Source: Amanita rubescens
Lineage: Eukaryota; Basidiomycota; Agaricomycetes; Agaricales; Amanitaceae
Direction of reading: 5' to 3'
Assembly: GCA_015039365.1 (NCBI GenBank)
Contig: WION01000109.1
Location: 62,001-126,000 of the forward strand
DNA: 64,000 nucleotides
Shown: positions 1 to 12,280 of the stretch, one piece after another
Position numbering within the stretch: position 1 is the stretch's first letter
Layout: each line of letters opens with the position of its first letter
Notes under the pieces: generated by a model
Databases searched by the model: none
What the model saw: only the letters and a program-made list of their open reading frames with translations
Told to the model about the DNA's origin: nothing
Made by a program: the position numbers and the translations under genes

Positions 1-366
1 CTGTAGCCGAATAAGAAAATGCCACCTGTCACATGCATCGGGCAACCAACCTGGGTTAGCGACAGTGTAGTACTGCATGTCAAGAATAAGCCATAAGCGG
101 GCACGATCACACCTGGACACTTACAAGAACGACAATAGCGACGGCGAGTATGCTAGCTCGCCATTTAAAGACGGTTTAAGAGCATCGTAGTGAAAAAGGG
201 TTACCTTGTAATCATGCCTGTTTCTTTTGAAGTTTCAACGAGAGTTTAAGTTTCGGGAGGAGAAAAGACTTACGGACCGTCCATAGCACCACCGTTTCTA
301 GTATATCCGAAGATCTAGCGCGGAATGAGCGTCAAGTTGCTCAAGACACATACTAGTATCACTCAC
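1..366. other. left edge: possible downstream exons of a DUF6534-like gene, unresolved
   Basis: Several splice-like signals (GTAAGT, CAG) lie here on the minus strand. One short stretch around 20-95 reads, on the minus strand, as a YYxVANxG...W..LI pattern that resembles the family's third membrane segment. This could be the end of the gene to the right or the start of a second copy cut by the window edge. I could not assemble a consistent exon chain. Confidence 0.2.
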
Positions 367-1126
367 CTTGGCGTGTTATTCATACCTTCATTCCGCCTCA
401 TCCTGAGCAACTTGTAACAAAGGGTCCCCGTAATCACAAGGTCCACAGCCCCTGTGGCACTGTACCAAGAAATGAATAGCCATTCAAACTGTTTTTCAAG
501 CCTAACGAAGACTGCTGGATTTTGATTGAAGAAAATCTTATTATAGGCCATGCCTGCGCATAGATTATAAAAGATGACTATCCAGCATGAGATTGAGATG
601 AAGTGTTTCTTCGATAAGCGATAGATCCGGTACACGTAAATAGCCTAACGAGTTCGATTAATCATTTTAGAGTTAGCGCAAGACGAGATGAGGGAGGCAG
701 GTTACAGAACGGAGTAAAGAGACTTACCTGGACCATGCACTGAGTGAACGACGCAAAAAAAGAACCTATGTTGATTGTAACTGGTATTACCCCGACGGCC
801 GGTCCAATCGCTGTCATCAGCTGGTGAAAACCGTACGCGAAGCACACAAGGTAAGTTGTGTAGAACGCCCTGCTGAAGGTTAGAAATGGCCCGCGAAAGT
901 CGGAGGGACGGTACCATATCACGCCGACCTAACCAGTATACGGTCAAATTATGTCATTTTTCATCATTTTTAAATGCGCCCTCACCGACACTTTCAGCAT
1001 GATGTAGTCCGTTCGAAAAGTACGATAATAGGAGATTGCTTGGAGTGTCGTCATGCCCCACATCGTGGATGAAACCAGGAGCGATGCTTCAAAGGAGTCG
1101 AGCAAGCTCCTCTGGAAGTCGGACAT
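367..1126 (-). CDS. DUF6534-like multi-pass membrane protein, partial (3' end unresolved)
   Basis: Exons are read at 1126-986, 928-728 and 644-367. Introns start GTGAGG and GTAAGT and end TTAG; a 42-45 nt intron near 910-865 seems likely because it joins VGVIW to AFYTTYLV in the family order. The start at 1126 (MSDFQRSLL) puts a first hydrophobic segment ending in ITTLQ-like GMTTLQAISYYRTFRTD. Later exons give a CVQ/FIVQ-like segment, then VYRIYRLSKKH, and a segment ending in the DVLIT-like VDLVITGTLCYKLLRMRRNEG. This order matches the fungal DUF6534 family of about seven membrane segments, function unknown, probably plasma membrane. The exon ends in a GTGAGT donor at 366, so at least one more exon is expected to the left. 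The family call is from memory. Confidence 0.55.
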
Positions 1127-1575
1127 AGTGCACGAAGGGGAAAAGGAGCAGAAGCGAGGACGCTGTGATGAAAGAGGTGACCACGAGAGAAATACATGGC
1201 CAACAATTCAGTCTAGCCATATTTGTCCGACCAGGGTCGAAAATCAAAGTTCGTCCTTGAGGTAGGGTTGAAATGATTTCTGAAAACCTGCGGAAAAAGT
1301 CAGGCATCTAAAGTACTCCCGATCTTGCTCAACCCTCTCGTGTCCCCATCTTCAGTGACCGCGTCGAAAATTGCTGAGCACCATGGACACACCCATCCAT
1401 GTGCTCTCCCGCATCTTAGTCGCTTAACTCCACAGCAGACATAGCAAACGGAAAATAACTTACAATGCATCTGAGGTTCTATTACGATCCTATCGCTGGA
1501 AACCCATGGCCAGTGAGTCGGTAAGTGTGAATAGCGCCGAAAAAAAAATTCCCAAAATAGAAGTACAGCAGGGTA

Positions 1576-2560
1576 TTAGTTTCCATCCCCTTCCTGGCCA
1601 GCCTGGCCGATCAACTGCACCGTGTGTTCCCACAACTTCGCTTCTGACTCCTTCGTCCCATGATACCTCACAAAACCAATGTCGTCTGATGTCTCGTTCC
1701 GGAAAGAGGCTCCCTCTCTGCCCTCAATCAAAGCGTAGAGCATGTACTCTGCACAATTCTCTGCCGTTTCGGGCCTGAACCACGCGAGGGTGTATAGGAA
1801 CAAGCGCCAGGCCCAATGGACAGTTTGTAACGCTGGCGTGTCCACCACCCCCGGATAAATGTGAGTAAAAGCGATACCGGGTTCTCTGTCAGCAAACTCC
1901 TGCAATATGTTTCAGTTGCTTACACTCATACGAAAGAGGTAGTACAGACCGCCATCATCAAATCATTGTAAGATAAAGTGGTAAACGAGCACCCCATACC
2001 CGTATATTTTTCTTCAGGTCCAAGTCGTCCAGGTCAACCTTTGGTCCCCATCCCGCGCCCATGATGGTCAAGACGCTCGCTTTCTGCCTTGCTTCTCCTG
2101 CGTTCCTCAGCAAAGGCAAAAGCTCATGGGTAAACATCCATCGCGAATAATACCGTAATGCCATCTTTATGTCAATTCCCTCCTCCGTTTCTTCTCTCCC
2201 CTTGAAATCCATGTATCCATGGGAGAGGACGAGAAAGTTCACTCTTGAGACACGATTTAAAATAGATTTGCAAGTCGCATGAACGTTCTTCATCACCCTG
2301 GCATCGCAATGGATGAATTCGTGTTTCCAATCCGGATGAGCGTCTGGTCCAGTAGGCTTTGGAAACGACTCGATAATATCTTTGGCGGCCGCTTCGTTCC
2401 GTCCAATTAATATTATGTGCGCATTCCCCTTGGTGTATTTGGCGAGCGCCTGTGCTGTATGCTTCCCAATACCAGAAGTGCCACCTGTGATGACGGCGAC
2501 GGGCAAGTAGGATGGTTTGTACCGTGCATTTACGGATCGTGTCGCTGCGATTGAAGGCAT
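1576..2560 (-). pseudogene. short-chain dehydrogenase/reductase (SDR) with a frameshift
   Basis: Exon 1 (2560-1950) starts MPSIAATRSVN and carries the Rossmann motif TGGTSGIG near residue 27 plus GRNEAAA, typical of fungal NAD(P)-binding SDRs. Exon 2 (1899-1576) gives EFADREPGIAFTHIYPG and a normal C-terminus with stop. The intron 1949-1901 has a weak GTCTGT donor and a TTGCAG acceptor and joins LMMA to EFAD, as the family expects. Between residues LDLKKN and the conserved TYNDLM-like block (read as TLSYNDLMMA) the frame changes. One base is missing near an AAAAA run at about 2005-2012, so the uninterrupted reading stops in the wrong frame. The gene is either a recent pseudogene or carries a homopolymer sequencing error. 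Substrate is unknown. Confidence 0.75.
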
Positions 2561-2629
2561 CAGAAGTCGTGCAAGTATAAGGCCACCGGCAGATGTATAA
2601 AACAGTTGTCTCAGGTTGTGACATGCCAG

Positions 2630-3072
2630 TCACGAAACATGATGCATGCCAGCATGATTGACATTGCCTCGTGCAACCAGAGCGCAAGGCTTGCGAAGGC
2701 TTTCATTGATCCTACTAGAGAGCTGCATTACTGTCGTCAAATCGTCTGCGCAAGGCCATAGAAGGACTCGACGTGCTCCGCAAAACTTTACGCTGCCGCA
2801 GACATAGCGACGGCCGTTGATGAATGAGTATTGTCCAATTATAGTGGCATCATGCACATGACCCTCCGCAGATTTAGTCATAGGCTTCTGAGGCGCTTTA
2901 GGGCCCTCAAAGTGCAGCGTACCGATTCCCTCCAATTCCCTCCAATTCTAGTATCAGAGTCGAGCATTGAGTATTTTAAAGAGATATTAAGCTTGAAAAA
3001 TTGCTGATCACACAGGGGTACTACTGCTCCAAAACGTGTAACAGGACTTCTTTCTTTGCTTTCTTCCTCCAT
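2630..3072 (-). CDS. hypothetical two-exon protein
   Basis: An ATG at 3072 opens MEEESKERSPVTRFGA. A GTAGTA or GTACCC donor near 3013-3016 and an acceptor after TACTAG near 2950 join it in phase to NWRELEGIGTLHFEGPKAP. The second exon runs to a stop at 2630 and reads like real protein (INGRRYVCGSVKFCGARR, then SSRINESLRKPC and GNVNHAG). I do not recognise the family. The gene ends only about 70 bp upstream of the SDR start, on the same strand. Low confidence: it could be part of a longer gene with missed exons. Confidence 0.3.
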
Positions 3073-4707
3073 TGGAGTCAATTTAGCTGTACGTTACCCA
3101 TTAGCTTTCATTTCTCAATGGGGCACTATACCAGTGACTGTCCAGCATGATCCTCCGCCTCCGATCGAATTTAGCCATTATTTTTCAAACGTTACATTTG
3201 TGCGGCGATGTCGTCACACTAAGCTGATAGACAGTCGACCCTTCACGTAAGTATCGTTCTTGAGTCAGAGGCATCGCAAAACTTTTTCAGATGCGAAAGA
3301 TGCCCAAGCCTCCACAAACCTTGTGAGGCGTCCCGGATGATGATGTCTTTGTTCACTAATCCGTTCTCAAAGTCCCATTCCAGGACGCTGAAAGCATCAC
3401 GGGTTTGCTCATGAGATATGAACGGTGGTTGTATTTGTGTCGTATGCACACCCCCACTGAGTGATTCCCCTGTTCGCAGCTGACAGCGTGCCCAATATGG
3501 TAAACCTGACGGCATAGGTGTGAAAACGCCGTGGCCCGCCGCCCAGCGGTGATAAATGCTTGAGATCAGGGAGGAGGGTGGCTTGTATTAACCACATCTG
3601 TATAATCACTCCGGACTTGTTGACTAAATGTCACAACCCACAGCAATACAAAATACTTTTCTCCAGCTTGCGCAAGCACAGTGACGTGGCCGCGGGCCAA
3701 CAGCCCTGGGAGACGTCATTCCGTTCCACGGTGCCTCAACAGACCTTGTCCATTCCGTCTAACTCCGCTTATCGCTGCTGTGGACATGTCATGCTATAAA
3801 CGGGATCAAGTTGACAAGTGACGCGAGTGACTGCCATCGCTACTAATGGCTGATCTAGGAACCCGTCCGCATAAGTAACCGAAAATAAGTAACAATGGAT
3901 GAAGCGAGCATCTGGGGCCGTAGGCACCCTCAGATTGCGTACTTCGCACACATGGTTGTAGCTGCGGCATCGATACGCTCGAGAATGTTAACTGCTGCAT
4001 CCCTTGAACTCGGATTGCCGCCGTCATGCAAAGCGGCGTTCCTCGGTGGCGACTTAGCGCATCCGCATTAGATAGTGCGCTCGGGTCCCAAAAAAATGGC
4101 CGTCCCGAAATTCAAACCATAGATTAGGTACATATATACCGGAACCGTCGAGGAGCGGCGCAGGTCAGCAGACCTTTGCTTACAGGTGACGCCATTAGCC
4201 GAGCGTCACGCCCCTTTCTAGGAAAACCCGTGCTAGCACATTTAGAAGCGCTCTACCTTAAATTCACTATGTATGTATGTAAGAAGTAGCTTATCTCACA
4301 CCTTGATCCCATGTCCGATTAGCGCGATGCGTTACGCGAACAGATGACATCACGTTGAAGGGTTTATAGCATATGATTTCAGGTGCTAGTCCTAATTGCG
4401 ATAAGATCACAGGATGGAGCACATACGGTGGGGACATGATGCATAAAAATATATCATAGATATTATAAGTAAGTGGCGTGGCATCGAGTCAAGTAAGTAT
4501 CTCGTCCGAGGAGAACACTATGGATCACGTAAAAACGGTCCAGGTAGTAGGTAAAACAAACCGAGACGATCACCAGTAATCAGCTAAAGAGGATGGTAGA
4601 GCTTCTCCGCGAGAGGAGTCATCGTATCTGTGGCAAGGGCAGTTCAATCACCGAATATTACGGCGCCTTGGGGTTAAACATCCGAACTCATCGCCAAACT
4701 ACGGCGT
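3073..4707. other. no recognised gene
   Basis: Two overlapping minus-strand frames at 3243-3609 have protein-like stretches (FSVLEWDFENGLVNKDIIIRDA) but no start, domain or clear splice pattern. They may be gene remnants. From 3620 to 4707 I see only short random frames. Confidence 0.4.
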
Positions 4708-5379
4708 TCAACCGAAATTGAGGAACCACGTCGAAGGACCAGAATCGGTCCTTGACAGACCTCTGAACTTCGAATGACCCATAAGGAAGTCGATCCGCCG
4801 CAAACCGTGGCGCCTCTCTTCATCGTACGTCCTTGGGTCCCTGTGACGCTTGTATCGCTGCCTGTAAGCCGCGCTCGCCCGTTCCTGATCCTTTCTTGTG
4901 GGCAAAAGCTTGTACTCCGGCTCGCCGACCTGCGTTCGTAAGCAGTGGTAAATGGCGTCGATGACGTCCATTACAGAGACGAAGGATCTATTGCGTGCTA
5001 TGACTGGGATCCTCCACGGCAGATGAGCTGAAACCAATGTCATACTCTGCATGGGAGGGCTGGTGGCGGGCTCGCCAAGTGTGCGCGATGAAATCCGGTC
5101 TCGCCTAGATGACATGGCGGACGGAGGATCGACAAAGTCATAGATGATAGTAGGTGCCGAGGCGTATTCGATTAATGAGTGAAGGCGCGTAGGCACAACT
5201 CTCGACTTGGAAGGACTCGACGGGAAGGCATACGGTGTCGGTCCAGGAAGTGTGAATGCGTGAGAGGGCGGGGTCAATGGCCCTGCGGATGAAGCAGGTG
5301 AGGGAGACCGTGATGTGCGCCCCGCGGGTGGAGCAAGATACTGGTTGGTGGGGGCAAAGTGGACGTGCTTTCGTGGCAT
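4708..5379 (-). CDS. DUF6699 family protein
   Basis: This is a single-exon, 223-aa protein starting MPRKHVHFAPTNQYL, the usual start of this basidiomycete family. A Pro/Ser-rich stretch covers residues 15-60. The conserved core follows: PWRIPVIA, then FVSVMDVIDAIYHCLRTQV near 130, GEPEYKLL, and GLRRIDFLMGHSKFRGL near 195, ending WFLNFG. These match the C-terminal DUF6699 domain as I recall it. Function is unknown; no signal peptide or membrane segment is seen. It is the most complete of five related genes on the same strand in this window. Confidence 0.8.
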   Translation of the reverse strand: MPRKHVHFAPTNQYLAPPAGRTSRSPSPASSAGPLTPPSHAFTLPGPTPYAFPSSPSKSRVVPTRLHSLIEYASAPTIIYDFVDPPSAMSSRRDRISSRTLGEPATSPPMQSMTLVSAHLPWRIPVIARNRSFVSVMDVIDAIYHCLRTQVGEPEYKLLPTRKDQERASAAYRQRYKRHRDPRTYDEERRHGLRRIDFLMGHSKFRGLSRTDSGPSTWFLNFG

Positions 5380-6616
5380 CTTTGGAGAGTATGAAGTTTA
5401 CTGTGAGAGGGGTGGGTTCAAGTTTGTGGTCGTTCAATGGTGAGCTGGGGGGCTTTATATTGCCGAGGGATTCCACACGTCATGCCCGTAGCTTGGTACC
5501 GCCTCTCCATTTTCGAATCAAAGGGCTATTATTGGATGATTCAGCAGTGCTGGATTGGGCTCGTCCCGTCCATTATGGCTAAGCGGCCCAAGAGTGCATA
5601 AATAAACTGACGGTAGTAGTGGGTACGTATCTCTGACTTCATATAGATATTGTCAAGATCCACGTTTATCAGTGGCGATCTGTCGTTTAGCTGTAAAGCC
5701 AAGTCAAAGGCCTCCGCCCGCATTGAATATGAATAAGGCATACGCGGTATTGGGATCACAGCTGCGCATGTGGTCGCGAGGGAACGTGCTACGTAACCGC
5801 AAGGCAAGTCGTTCAACTAAGGATCTGGTCAATGGTGAACTTGGCGAACCTGATTAGCGGCGCACGAACTATCGCCCATTTAGGTTACATAGCTGTGCGC
5901 GCCCGCGGGCGCGTGAGTCAGGCTTCATACCCACGGCGCTAGACGCCCGAGGCGATGATAATGCTGTTCGGTGTAACCATTCTGGGTTCTTGGCCCGATT
6001 CTGGAGATCGTGCGGATTGACTTATTGCTGTGTAGTTGGAAAAGTGGACCAGCTGGCGGTGTCGTAACAGCGGAAGATTAACTGCGTGTGGGATTCGTCC
6101 CATAGTATAATAATATAGACAAACAACCCATCGGCCAATCTTGCTGATCCGACCAGAAATTAGCCTTATCCGAGCTATGAGAATTATTCGCGCTATCGCC
6201 GTATGGGCGGTCACCGTTGGATGAAGATGAAGAGGATCTGCCCTGTCCCTGGCTTTGTGCCAATGATGTTTAACAAGAGAGTGGCCCCGCCCGAAATGTT
6301 TCGTTGTCAAGTGCTTACGCATCGTTTAGGGAGCCGGTACAGCCATCAACGGGAACGTACAATGGACATTATGAAATTTGAGATCCGCTGCATTACTATT
6401 CCATAAGCCGGACAATCACATGTAGATCATGGAGGCATCCATTTCGGGGAAATTGTCAGCTTTTGGAGCTCCTGAGCGTAATTCTTCTCGGCTAACAAGG
6501 CCGGCTATATCTGCTCGCCCCATTGATGCTCCAGGGTATATGATAATATAGGTATCAAAAGTACAGCAATATTATAATCTAGACGCTGGTTGTCTAATGA
6601 TCCGCAGAATGCCGTC
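5380..6616. other. intergenic, no recognised gene
   Basis: A minus-strand frame at 5541-5816 has plausible composition (LALQLNDRSPLINVDLDNIYM) but no known domain. A Ser-rich frame at 6078-6263 is likely low-complexity noise. The promoter of the 5379 gene should lie just upstream of it; no clear TATA box was found. Confidence 0.35.
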
Positions 6617-7641
6617 CTAATCGGCGTCAGTGAGATGAAGTTGCAAACATAATCTATCACCTGCCCAGTACAAACCATGAAACCACCGTTTATCGAAGTG
6701 ATTTCGGTTCTGGTAAATCGCTTCTAACACATCCAAGACTGTGACAAAGTCCGCGTAAGAGGCCGCGACTTCAAAAACGAAAGAGTAGTCTGGGGCCTCA
6801 ATCGTCAAGGATGAGAAAGGTGGCTCCGTTGCAGGCAGCTCCTTATAGAGCATCTCGTCGTCATAAGCTAGAACTGACGATGGCCATGTAGTCACTGGAT
6901 ATACGATGCAGTCTTCATTTCCACAACAGATATCGTTGTGGACTGTGATCATTCCTGTCTCGTTTGATCTCGGAATGTCAGGAGTACAAGGTTCCTGCAA
7001 TGTATACAATAAGTTACGAAAGATGGAATAGAGAAAATCGTACTGGCGAAGGCAACATTTGTGCGATGGATGAAATGTAGCGCACCGATTGTGGTGCCGT
7101 TTGCTTTGGGAAAAAAGGCTCAGCCTTTTGCTATCCTGACATTAGTCTTTGTGAAGCTCAGGCGGCATTTTGCACTGACTTTGAGTGAGGTGGGGATTCG
7201 TGGTAATTGTTGCGAAGTACTCGATTTCATGGGGTCATCTGTAGGCTGAAACAGCATATTCAAAGTGCGATTCGCTGCTAAACACTAGGGATGGCATACC
7301 ACCGTGGATCCAAGTTTCGATGGTGGCGTGAATGCTGGGGCGGCAGGTACATAATCTCTCTTTTTTTTACGAATAAATAATATATTAATAACTAATTAAA
7401 ACCGGACTCACGGTTGGGCGCATTGATGGAACAATAGATGGGCGATCTGTTGGTGGTGGGGCGTGCTGTGAGTTAGCTTGGGCCTCCTGAGGTCTCTATA
7501 ACCTCTATTATCAGTGAGAAGCGTGGAGAGAAGAGTGGCAAGTACCATTGGGCGTGGCACGGCGAGTGGCGCCGGTGATTGACGCTCAGACTTCTGCGAG
7601 CTATAGGTGGGAATGTCGTCTGTGAAGGTGACGCGGGGCAT
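6617..7641 (-). CDS. DUF6699 family protein, multi-exon
   Basis: Exon 1 starts at ATG 7641 (MPRVTFTDDIPTYSSQ) and ends at a GTGAGT donor at 7411. A short middle exon near 7340-7300 (IHATIETWIHG) fits in phase, with CCCCAG before and GTATGC after. The last exon (about 7007-6617) carries the core: WPSSVLAYDDEMLYKELPA, FVTVLDVLEAIYQNRNHF, FHGLYWAGDRLCLQLHL. The pattern FVTVxDVLxxIYxNRxxFxxxxFxGL is shared with the genes at 11684, 13293 and 15756. The junction before the last exon is not in simple phase, so one more small exon or a frameshift is possible. Confidence 0.6.
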
Positions 7642-10600
7642 GGTATTTCGAGGGCCAGTCAAGGTTGCGAGAACACTTTCTTGGGGACTTGTACGATGTC
7701 AAAATCGAGGGGGTCGACGTTGCGTTCGTTCACGACCTTGGTTTATATACGATTCTATAAATAAGCAATGACCAGCTGCTACAAACACTCTGATAGTATG
7801 CTCTAGGCTTTCGTGAGTTGAAGTAAGGCTTACTCAAGATACCATCTAACGTCCGCAGCACTCTATTCGTGCCTAAAGTCCGCGATAACCTATATTAGAT
7901 AAGACATAGAAGGGCAGTGACATCGGGTGGCTGACTTTGCGACATGTCACGGGAGAGGGCCAAACACAATAAGATCTCGCTGAGTGAGTCAATAGGTTGA
8001 CAGACAAAATCGCACGATAGAGGCCAACCGTCATGTACCAGTGAAGCAGGACGAAGATCTAGGAGGGAACTTAGGCGGCTACCTCCAAAGATTCGGACAA
8101 TTGCGACAGACTTGAAATAGACGATGTAAATCTAGTCTGCCTCATGCCCGCCGACCGACGTTCCGAAATCACGGCTTTGAGAGTTCCGAAGTTCGTGTGA
8201 GGGAGCTGTCAAATACAGCAAAGTTTCTCGACGGAATAAGGATAGAGTAGTGTAGGACGCGCGTATTTGGGTCATGTCCGAGATTCCAGGTCGGAATAAC
8301 GAAGAAACCGAAGGAAAAGGTATGCGCGGGGAAGAAGAGAGCGGGGAAGACGTCCTAACAAAGGTGGGATCATAGCCTTGAACACTATCAGTAACTATCA
8401 GTTTTGGGCACAGTGTTTTGTTCTTATTATAGAAGACAAACTTTCTTTCAGACTTTGTCCAAACCTTGGGCGAGTTGGACAGGCTTCACTTTCGCATCGG
8501 TTATCTTCAGCGCCTTCTTTATCAGGCTGTGCGACCCGTCACGCACCGCAGTGATAGACATATCCCTCATTCAAACAAAAATATTCTTGTCTGCGGAATT
8601 GTAGTAAGACGTTCGTCATGAACTGTGAGCTATGCGACTGACCTGGACGCTGTGCGCCCATGCATGGCCACAACAGCAACGCGCCCAAAAAAACAGAATT
8701 AGAAACATTGCCACATTTGGCATGGTTGAACAATGCGTGATGCGTGACGGATCAAACAAAATATACGCTATCCCGTTGCAACACGACGCATGTCATAGTT
8801 ACCCATAACTCTAATACTTTTTGGACAATGTTTCAGCTAGCATTGATTGTCATGATCCCTGAAGGAACCCTGCAGCAATGGAGGGTTCTCAAATGGGGAT
8901 TAAAGTAGTAAGGGTAAGATACAATACAATTCACGGGCGAATAAAACGTATCAGCTGAGTCCTGACGAAACAAGTACTGGCTAAGGGTGACGAGTACGTC
9001 TTTCGTGCCGATCAGACAGAAACGGGACGAACGTGGATACCTTTGGTCCGAACCGAAAATGCGTGCACTTCGACTTCTATGGCAATAACAATGATAACGA
9101 CACGATAAAAGCTTCGTTACACCTGGCAGAGGAGTTAAAGTGACCTATCAGCCTCGTGTGTATGAGCGAATGCAGACGTACGCACCAAAAGCGGTTTGCG
9201 CTGATAGCACGTTGCTCTCAACTTGTAAGCAACGGCGAGAGACATTCCTAGGATTGGTGAAATTGTAAGGGGGACGTAACCCCATTGGGCCATGGCGGTA
9301 ATCGTCTTTCGTAAGGCAGTGGGACAAAACATGATAACGAATCGGTCAACACCGGACAGGTATCTTGCGGGTGCAGAACACCGACATAGTGACAAGTCAT
9401 TTTTGTCAGACCCATTTGGGAAATATTGCCCGCCCCAGTGTCGTGCACAGATCCAGCCGTGCGAAAACCGACGCTATTAATTGCAGGACGAGTCATCTCA
9501 TGGAGAGGGCCTAGACCCTAGTCTTGGCAGGCGGGTCGCCGAAAAAAGTTGGGCAAAGGGTTCAGGTAACACAGCGTAGAGCCTGACATTGTGGACATTT
9601 CTAGAAAAATTTGTGGACCAATCTGTCTGAGTAAGTGCGGTGCTTCCACTCTTGAACGCCTCCGGCACATTATCTTACCTGTGCATTCTTGGGGGTGCAC
9701 TGAAAAGGTTAGGGCACGCTATATTTCAAATTGCTATTCATGTTTTGAATCGCAGAATCTTACTTTTTAAGGCCTATCTGCATACCATGCGGTGGCGCAA
9801 GTTGTTCGACCGAAGTTAGGGAAGTTCCTCATAGACATTGACGGGGCCCAGCCGTTTTCGGCACGCGGGTCACACTAGTCTTGAAAGTTACAGTGCCCCA
9901 TACCGCAAATCCGCAGGAGACGCGGGAAGAGAAGTTGAACATTAGGCGAAAAAGGAAGGAAAATAGCGTGACAGGACATCAACCTGATGTCACACTGGTA
10001 CCTTCACTGTCGGAGCATGGCGCGTTGTCGGCAGAAATCTAATGCCACCCCGGCCACTTCATGGTCAATCCAGGATATCCGAATCCGCGGAGTTATCTCA
10101 GTACATGTCACCCAAACATCCCAAATGTGGCGCACGTGGAGGTGACTTAGGGTTTGCTGCCTTGTAGCGGGGCGCTACGATGCGCATGCCTCGGAACATG
10201 TCGAATACTTGGCAGAAATTTCATTTCAGGGCACCGCAAGGGGAAAGGAAGCTAAGGATGATGCATATGACGATCGTTATTAATAATAAAATCTTGATCT
10301 TGGTCGACACATACCAAACTTGGTGCTGGCCTGGCGCCCTATCACCGCCGACTGAGCAGCCTTTTAGACTGCGGAATCAGAAGCTTTCGTGAAGTACTGT
10401 TCGAACATTGATGATAGTGCATGAAGCATGCCTGTCTACGAATAATGCAGCGCGAAACATAGGCCATGTTGGTGCAGGACGTGACTAGTAAGGCGGGATA
10501 CGAAATTATTGCACAACGCAAGATGCGTCGACGAAAAAATGGCATAGAATTATGTCATAGAGGGGCTTTAGCCTCAGTTGTTTCATAATTCATTTCCGTT

Positions 10601-11683
10601 TGCAGCTGATCAGCTATAGCGTAAGACATTGGTGGATTCTGGTGTCCTTCCAAATTGTACCATCGTCTCAGGGGGCAATGTGTCAGACCCTAAATTGACA
10701 TGGAATGAGCTGGAACACGGACAAAGACCAAAAGCCGCACCACGCACGATCTGGACTTAATAGTTAAAATTAATACCACGTCAACGTGTAACCGGGAACG
10801 AGCAGATATAGCCGCCTCGTGACTAATCGTACCATAGCGGGGATAGATAGAAATCTATACAGTTCACAATAAAGACAGATTCGGCTGCGAGAATGACTGG
10901 GAACACGTACGCGAAGCACTATGGCACAAAGAATAACCAGCGGCAGGCAAACAAGTAGCATGTCGGGCGAAGCATATACTGCGAGGTTCAGAAGTGGTTA
11001 TGCGGGCGGGGTACATCCGATGCTTACAATCTCGATTGCACCCTCTGTCTCTTGCCAGCCGTAGTTATTGTTGAGAATAAGTGGTAGTCTTCCGCAGCGG
11101 GTGCCCCTACCTGTACAGAAAAAGTCATTTCTCGCAAGAAAACGTGTACCGCCCAACTCACTGTAATGCTGTACCTGCGCAACAGCAATCTGTAGACAAG
11201 CAATGAATGAGTCCACGTTGCGGGGGGTCGAAATCGACTCACCGACCACAGCAGAACCAACATGTGCTCGCTGCGAGTGTGCCGTCTCGGGTCCCTGAAA
11301 GATACGACCAGGCGCTCGGAGGACCGACGATTTTCAATGCCGATGGCCGGGCGTCTCTGCAGGATCACGTCAACATCTTTGGCTCAGCTCGAATAGCGCC
11401 ACTCTGGGATCATTCTTCCAATTGTCAAGATTCAGTAACCGATGCCAGCTCCAGGGCGGTAGTGAGTCCGGGTCTATTTGCACCTGTTGTTGTTGTTGCA
11501 CCGTTCACGCTGGAAGAAGCAAAATGTCCTAATCGGGAATCTCTTTATACCAGGTCCCTTTTGCGGCCGCGATGGCACTTGACTCACGGTGCATCAAAAA
11601 AAAAGTGAAAATTATTGACAGCTCTATATGTATAGTAACTATGGCAGACATAAGCGCAGTATAGGTACATTCACTCGAGTCCA
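7642..11683. other. 4 kb gene-poor stretch
   Basis: Only short open frames are present. Minus-strand 9135-9395 (with PLTISPILGMSLAVAYKL) and 10770-10961 (LLVCLPLVILCAIVLRVRV) contain hydrophobic, membrane-like segments and could be relics of a membrane-protein gene. I cannot link them by splicing. Minus-strand 10998-11249 and plus-strand 11207-11608 are open but unrecognised. Confidence 0.4.
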
Positions 11684-12280
11684 TTATGATATTGTTATAG
11701 ATACGATGAAAATGTCACCTTCAGGCTCATCTTTCAACGCTAGTCCATTGAATACACCGCGTGACGGAAACCTAGATCGGTTTCCATAAACGTTCAGCGC
11801 CACATCCTGGACAGTGACAAATTGGTCATTCGATGCTGTAACCTCCCACACTTCTAATGGAGGGAAGAATAGTAAAATGGACTCTTTCCCGGGTTTAGTG
11901 GCCGGCTGTGAGAGGTCTTCCGGACGAAAAAGGACTGTGGTCGCTGGATTAAGAGATAGAGAATATCGTAGGATATCTCTGCTTCCATGGCGGATTCTGC
12001 TAAAGATTTGCACGACCGGTAGCTTGAGGTCTGGATACAATTGTGACATGCCGCTTCTCATAGACAGAGAAGATGATGTCCTCTCTGACGGGACCAGGGA
12101 CCTCGTGGCGCTGTGAGGATTGGATGAAAGCGGCTGAGGGAAAGCCGAAATCTATGAAGGGTCATGTAAGCGTTGACTACCAGAGCTAGGTATAGGGCTT
12201 ACTGCGTTGCTGAGACATTTTGGCGGGACGTCGCTAATGCAGATGTTGGTAGGGGCAAATGTTACATGGGTGGCTTTCAT
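11684..12280 (-). CDS. DUF6699 family protein, two exons
   Basis: Exon 1 is 12280-12203 (MKATHVTFAPTNICISDVPP), the intron is 12202-12152 (GTAAGC...ATAG, 51 nt) and exon 2 is 12151-11684, phase 0. The product is 181 aa. The start MxxxHVxFAPTN matches the 4708-5379 gene. The core near the end reads VWEVTASNDQFVTVQDVALNVYGNR, then FPSRGVFNGLAL. It is closest to the 13293-13899 gene in exon layout and wording (ICI near the start, WEVxASND in the core), so the two look like a recent duplicate pair. Function is unknown. Confidence 0.7.

Noticed and set aside
8404..9700. Several short frames with hydrophobic stretches as a membrane-protein gene
   Set aside because: No splice chain or family motif order could be built; recorded only as possible relics.
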